Assembly: GCA_963457665.1 (NCBI GenBank)
Contig: OY735206.1
Span: 51,819,368 to 51,883,367, forward strand
Length of the DNA stretch: 64,000 bases
Source: Thysanoteuthis rhombus
Lineage: Eukaryota; Mollusca; Cephalopoda; Oegopsida; Thysanoteuthidae
Direction of reading: 5' to 3'
Positions 59,388-64,000 of this stretch are shown piece by piece. The notes under the pieces were generated by a model, which saw nothing but the letters and a program-made list of their open reading frames with translations, was not told the origin of the DNA and did not search any database. Within the stretch, counting starts at the first letter, position 1. Each line of letters begins with the position of its first letter. The position numbers and the translations under genes are program-made.

Positions 59388-59570
59388 GCTGCTACTGATA
59401 CTATAAACGTAACGTGCATGGTAGAAAGGGAGAGAAGAGGAAGGAAAGTTGTGTAGTTTAATGAGTGGGTGGGAAGGGAGAAGGGAGGAAAGAAAGTTAG
59501 GTAGTTTAGTAAGAGGGTAGGAAGAGAGAGGGGCTGATAGCTGCTACTGATACTATAAGTGTGACCGGTA
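59388..59570 (+). repeat. Family I minisatellite, array 2, flanked by direct repeats
   Basis: Purine-rich units (GTTAGGTAGTTTAGTAAGAG etc.) at 59425-59535 are bracketed by two copies of GCTGCTACTGATACTATAA at about 59390 and 59541. Confidence 0.75.
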
Positions 59571-60500
59571 CAGCTTTTACTATATATGCTAATTTTTGTT
59601 TAAGTATTTCACAGCTTAGTCTTCTGTCCTATTTCTGTTGACTTGAATCACAGGAACCTTTCCTCTAGTGGAGATGTTGTTATAGTTGCCAGTCATTGGA
59701 GTCTCTCCATTTACACCACCCAACCTTTCAACCATCTGTCTATACCATCACATTTTTTCTTCCTAATCTTTTTACAAAACTCCCGGGATTTCAATATTGT
59801 TGGCCAATCGACAAGACTAGCTTCAGCCCTAGGCTTTCTAGGAGGAGGTTACTATTTACTTTTTCCTCTTAGAAAAATACGTATCCATTATTTTATTATT
59901 TTATTTTATTTTATTTTTTTGGCAAATCTGTCTGATGCAACAACTGTGAGGCTTTCTGCTATGCAGCCAATAGTCAGAGCCCTTGGCTTGCAGATTAATC
60001 AAAGTAATTGAAATGTTCATCAGGCCATGATAGTTGCATATGGCGAAGAATCATGCTTGTTGACTTAGTAGTAGCAGCAGTTATTGTAGTTGCGGTAGTA
60101 GTAATCATAGAGGATATATATTTTCCCCTATAGTATGACAAATTTTACAAGTATTTGAATGTATTGACCGTTGGGATATGAACACGAGGATGAATTACCC
60201 GAAACTTACATTCTAACTCGTGGTCTCTAACCAGCACCAACTAAATTGATACCGACAAAATTTGACCTGAAAAGTCAAGAATGGTCTCTTTCAATCATTG
60301 AATAATTTTATGGAAAAACAATAACTATACTAGTCATATAGCTTTCAATATCTACTAAGCCTAGCTTAGTTTGGAGTAAGGCCTCATCAGCTGAGTGCTC
60401 ACTGAGGATCCCACTCACAAGCGAAGGCTTGTAAGATTTGTGTGGCAACCATTGCTCTATGGCAAAACTGTCAGAGAAACCGTCAACATATGTTCCTTCA
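59571..60500. other. Intergenic sequence with simple repeats
   Basis: A (TTTTA)n tract lies at 59890-59918 and a degenerate (AGT)n tract at 60065-60110. A 122-codon open frame at 59.64-60.01 kb spans the TTTTA tract and has no recognised product. Confidence 0.55.
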
Positions 60501-60502
60501 GT

Positions 60503-60960
60503 TTATGGCTATGTATGTATGTATGTATGTACGTATGTATGTATGTATGTATGTATGTATGTATGTATGTATGTATGTATGTATGTATGTTATATACAGG
60601 CTGGGCTGCTCAAATAGGACTGAAGAGCTGAAAATTTAAACATTTACTTCTTATTGTGTCTAGAGAAAACTTATTGCCGATATTTGAACCTTCCCCCAAT
60701 AGGTTTTTAGTGGGTGGTTCAATCTGCAACGTAAGTTTATGCTAAATTGGTAGCCCTTTAGTTTGTGTCTGGCAGCATTCACGCTTGGTTTTTTTTTCTC
60801 AATTATATTAGTGACCACTTGTCAACAAAAGGCGAGAGAAGTAACTAATCAATTGATTGTACCTTTTTCCAATTTTTTAATTGATCACCGCGAACATTTT
60901 GCCAAAAGACATTTGTCACATGACAGTTTCTATTAGGCGACTAACCAAACCTGTTTACAC
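60503..60960 (+). repeat. Repeat family A, copy 6, with expanded (ATGT)n
   Basis: GCTGAAAATTTAAACATTTA, GTTTATGCTAAATTGGTAGC, GGCAGCATTCACGCTTGG, GTGACCACTTGTCAACAAAA and AGGCGACTAACCAAACCTG follow family A. Its 5' part is replaced by an ATGT array. Confidence 0.85.
60508..60590 (+). repeat. (ATGT)n microsatellite
   Basis: About 20 tandem ATGT units with one ACGT variant, beginning right after GGCT. Confidence 0.95.
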
Positions 60961-61039
60961 GTTGTAATTAAAGCATATTTCATAAGCCAAACGCTGACCA
61001 CCAGACAGTTTAAAGCAGAGTTTTCTACTGCTTGAAGAA

Positions 61040-61110
61040 AATAAAAATGATAGATGGAACCTGAGACCAATCAGTCCTTAGCCTAATGCTCTGCTACTAC
61101 AAGTACTAGT
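61040..61110 (-). mobile_element. tRNA-like sequence, probable SINE head
   Basis: On the - strand TTGTAGTAGCAGAGCATTAG (A-box region) is followed by GGCTAAGGACTGATTGG and TCTCAGGTTCCATC (B-box region). Confidence 0.45.
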
Positions 61111-61111
61111 C

Positions 61112-61283
61112 TAGGGTTGCCATACATCCGTATCTGGAAGGAATTTTTAAAATTCTTTAAAAGCCCGCAAAATTAATTATCACAGCTGCTTCAAGGTTAC
61201 GTAGCGCCAAAGTGTGTGTCAGACGGGGGCAGGATGTCTTCAAGAACGTCCTCTCTTTTGAATGTTCAGATATGGCAATCCTA
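61112..61283. mobile_element. Non-autonomous hAT-like element, family 4 (172 bp)
   Basis: TAGGGTTGCCATA and TATGGCAATCCTA are 13-bp inverted repeats with one mismatch, resembling the YAGGGTTGCCA ends of known hAT elements. The flanks TACTAGTC and TGCTAGTA agree at 6 of 8 positions. Confidence 0.7.
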
Positions 61284-61294
61284 TGCTAGTACTC

Positions 61295-61480
61295 ATAGCA
61301 ATCGTCATTATAGTAGTAGTGGTAGTTGTAAGCATCAAAGAAATAGTAGTTGTCAACTAAGTAGTATTGGTCATCAGAGTTGTAATAATTATAGTAGCTA
61401 TGGTCATAGTAGAAGTAGTAGTCATTATAGTCAAATTGGTAGCCACGCTCTTAGTAGTAACAACAACAACAATACAAACA
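61295..61480 (+). repeat. Degenerate (AGT/GTA)n trinucleotide tract
   Basis: Imperfect TAGTAGTAG and AACAACAAC runs create a serine-rich 116-codon open frame at 61216-61566 that I regard as non-genic. Confidence 0.8.
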
Positions 61481-61706
61481 GAAGCAGCCACTATAGCCTA
61501 AAGAAGGATGGCTACTATTTAAAAAAAAAATTCTCTGACCAAAATGGTGTGAATGGTGTTGAATGATTATGCTTTAAAATTCTGAGGCATTATGATTCTT
61601 TCTTTTCCCAAAACATGATATCCAGTAATAACATAATTCTCAAAACCAAAAAAAATCTATCTGTATGAGTGTATGCGTGTGAGGGAGAGAGTGGAAGTCA
61701 GAGGGA

Positions 61707-61724
61707 AGAATTCTCAATATATAC

Positions 61725-61788
<64 letters not shown>

Positions 61789-61798
61789 TGAGAATTCT
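61707..61798. repeat. (AT)n inside an AGAATTCTC inverted repeat
   Basis: AGAATTCTCAATATATA (61707-61723) is mirrored by TATATACTGAGAATTCT (61782-61798) with one mismatch. The whole tract can fold into one hairpin. Confidence 0.9.
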
Positions 61799-62065
61799 TT
61801 CCACATACATTTGCTTATGTTTGTTTCGCAGCAAGCCATTATAGAGGCAGCATGCACCCTCTTCCTCTCTCTCCTACACTCCAATTTCCCCAACCTTTTA
61901 CCATCCCAATCATTGACAACTCAACCTAACATACCATCATCATCATTATGAGGGTCTGAGAATGCTACAGAAAATTTTCCCACATAAGTAGATGGTAATT
62001 GCTTCTTCACTTTACATCATTTCAGCTTACAAAAGGTTTTTGTATAAACACTCTACTTTCAGATA

Positions 62066-62545
<480 letters not shown>

Positions 62546-63334
62546 TTTTCATACATATATAGATTACTTATAATCAAGCCAAAATATCTTATAAGCAGAT
62601 TTGAATGGTATGTTACTGTCCCAGTTTTTCAATGACAGAATAATGAGGTACAGGTATACCTTGAATTGTGTGGTTTCAGTTAGTGTTGATTTTCATGTAG
62701 TACGGTTTAGGTATTGCCATACAAATTAGCTCAACTAAGTATAAGCTAAACACATTAAATTATAATAAGACCTTGAACAGTTCAGTTTCAGATAGTAAGG
62801 AAGATTTTGGAATGAATTAACCACACTACTCAAGGTATACCTATAATTATTAAATGCTTTGTTACATTTAATCTGCAGAACTCGAAAAAAAAAAAATAAA
62901 TAAAAAGTAAGAAATATCTCTCAAGAACGAAACTTAATGAGTTGAAAACATTTTTCTATTTTTGTCCAGCTACCTTATATCTTATGTGAAGTTCAAATTG
63001 TATAACTGCTATTATTTCTTCATCTCTTCGTAAATAAAAACAGGATGAATAATTCAAAAGAGACAAGGAAGTATTATGCTTAGATTAATATCAACAGTTG
63101 AAATGTTTTTCTGAATAGACATTTTGAATCATTTCATTCAAACTCTCTCAAAGATTTAGGAGATGAAAATAATTCAAATATTGGTACAAGGAAGGAGGTT
63201 TCTCAGAAATGAATGTGCAAAAACTAAGGAAAAGATATATATACCAATCAAGAAAGTATAAGGTGAAAGTGGTTCAGTAGGTAGCTATGTTGCAATAGAA
63301 TAATTCAACTAATGCATGAATTAATAAATAGTAC
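62546..63334. other. Intergenic sequence, nothing recognised
   Basis: AT-rich, no supported feature. Confidence 0.5.
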
Positions 63335-63739
63335 ATCCCAATAATCCTAAAAAGAAGAGTATACAACCAACGCATTCTCCCGATAGTCATTTATGGAACT
63401 GGAACATGGAACTTAACCAAGAGACAGACCCACAAACTGAGAAGCATGCAATGCGCAAAATAGAGAATCATGCTCAGCCTCACATGGAGAGATCACAAGA
63501 CAGCACAGTAAATCAGGAAGAAAACGGGAGTCCGAGACATCATAAAATCTATTAGAAAACTAAAATTGCAATGGGCTGGTCATGTTGCAAGAATGGCACA
63601 CAACTAAAATAGAATACAAGATGGAGAGATGAACTAGACAAATTCATAAAATACTACCCATGATAGAGAAATGTTGTGGATTCTGGGGATGGTCTATGTC
63701 CAACAACAGACGATAAAAGACTGATGATGATGATGATGA
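63335..63739 (+). mobile_element. RTE-type LINE fragment 5 (3' end)
   Basis: Starts at AAAAGAAGAGTATACAACCA (the RRVYNQ block). It continues through the IREKTG-equivalent and HVARMA blocks, shows an internal gap after AAGAATGGCACACAAC, and ends GACTGATGATGATGATGA. It is 5' truncated. Confidence 0.87.
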
Positions 63740-64000
63740 CATGTACACCATTGATTTCCTGGCAAATAATAGTCCAGCATCTCCTTTAAATTACACAAAA
63801 TTATGAACAAGAACTTGAATTTCTTGTGTATCTCACAAAGGTCAAAGTATATGATACAACTTCACCTCATTGATATGTTCAAGACGCTGGCTAAGAATAA
63901 TGAGTTTCAAAGCTGTTGCCCAGCATCTGCAAATCCATCAGTTTCAAGTGACCAGGATGTCACCCCTTGAACACCTCAATTCTATTATGCAACTGTCAAA
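63740..64000. other. Window end, nothing recognised
   Basis: Unique sequence, no supported feature. Confidence 0.5.

Noticed and set aside
61216-61566. Serine/asparagine-rich 116-codon open frame
   Set aside because: It spans the 3' part of a hAT-like element and a degenerate AGT tract. The composition follows the trinucleotide repeat and there is no splice or homology support.

Overview
This is a strongly AT-rich, repeat-dense window from an invertebrate animal genome. It has spliced genes with GT-AG introns, several transposon superfamilies and many microsatellites, and no prokaryotic features. The one confidently identified host gene encodes a cytosolic (soma-type) ferritin heavy-chain-like protein. 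Its style ([19 protein letters not shown] near the N-terminus, GLGEYLFD near the C-terminus) fits a mollusc or another lophotrochozoan, with a chelicerate as an alternative. I cannot name the species.

Ferritin locus, about 8.65-17.98 kb, + strand. A TCACGTGA palindrome and a TATAAAA box precede a short 5' UTR that begins with a canonical iron-responsive element (CAGTGA loop, 5-bp upper stem, bulged C). Four coding exons (35, 49, 42 and 45 codons) give a 171-residue protein with every ferroxidase ligand present. AATAAA and a GT-rich tract close the gene. Intron 1 (7.2 kb) carries a 31-bp tandem repeat, an RTE LINE fragment and a mariner relic.

The rest looks like repeat-derived intergenic DNA. 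It holds five fragments of one RTE-type LINE whose 3' ends run into (TGA)n; five short non-autonomous hAT-like elements recognised by terminal inverted repeats and imperfect 8-bp target duplications; one Ty1/copia fossil with a recognisable 3' LTR; a Helitron-like 3' end; and several tRNA-derived SINE heads. Repeat families I could define only by comparing parts of the window with each other include family A (about 425 bp, six copies), family B (tandem units of about 140-180 bp ending GGCGGAGGTAAT), family H (about 210 bp, three copies) and purine-rich minisatellite family I.

The most unusual structure is at 41.24-42.47 kb. A 5S rRNA-derived sequence on the - strand is split by a segment of about 365 bp; an inverted copy of the same segment lies close by, and a hAT-like element sits between the two copies. 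Two microsatellites, (ATGT)n at 60.5 kb and (ATG)n/(GTG)n at 56.7 kb, start exactly at short seed motifs inside family A and at the RTE tail. Apart from ferritin and one exon-like segment at 29.2 kb I see no convincing protein-coding gene. I found no strong candidate for a new functional system.
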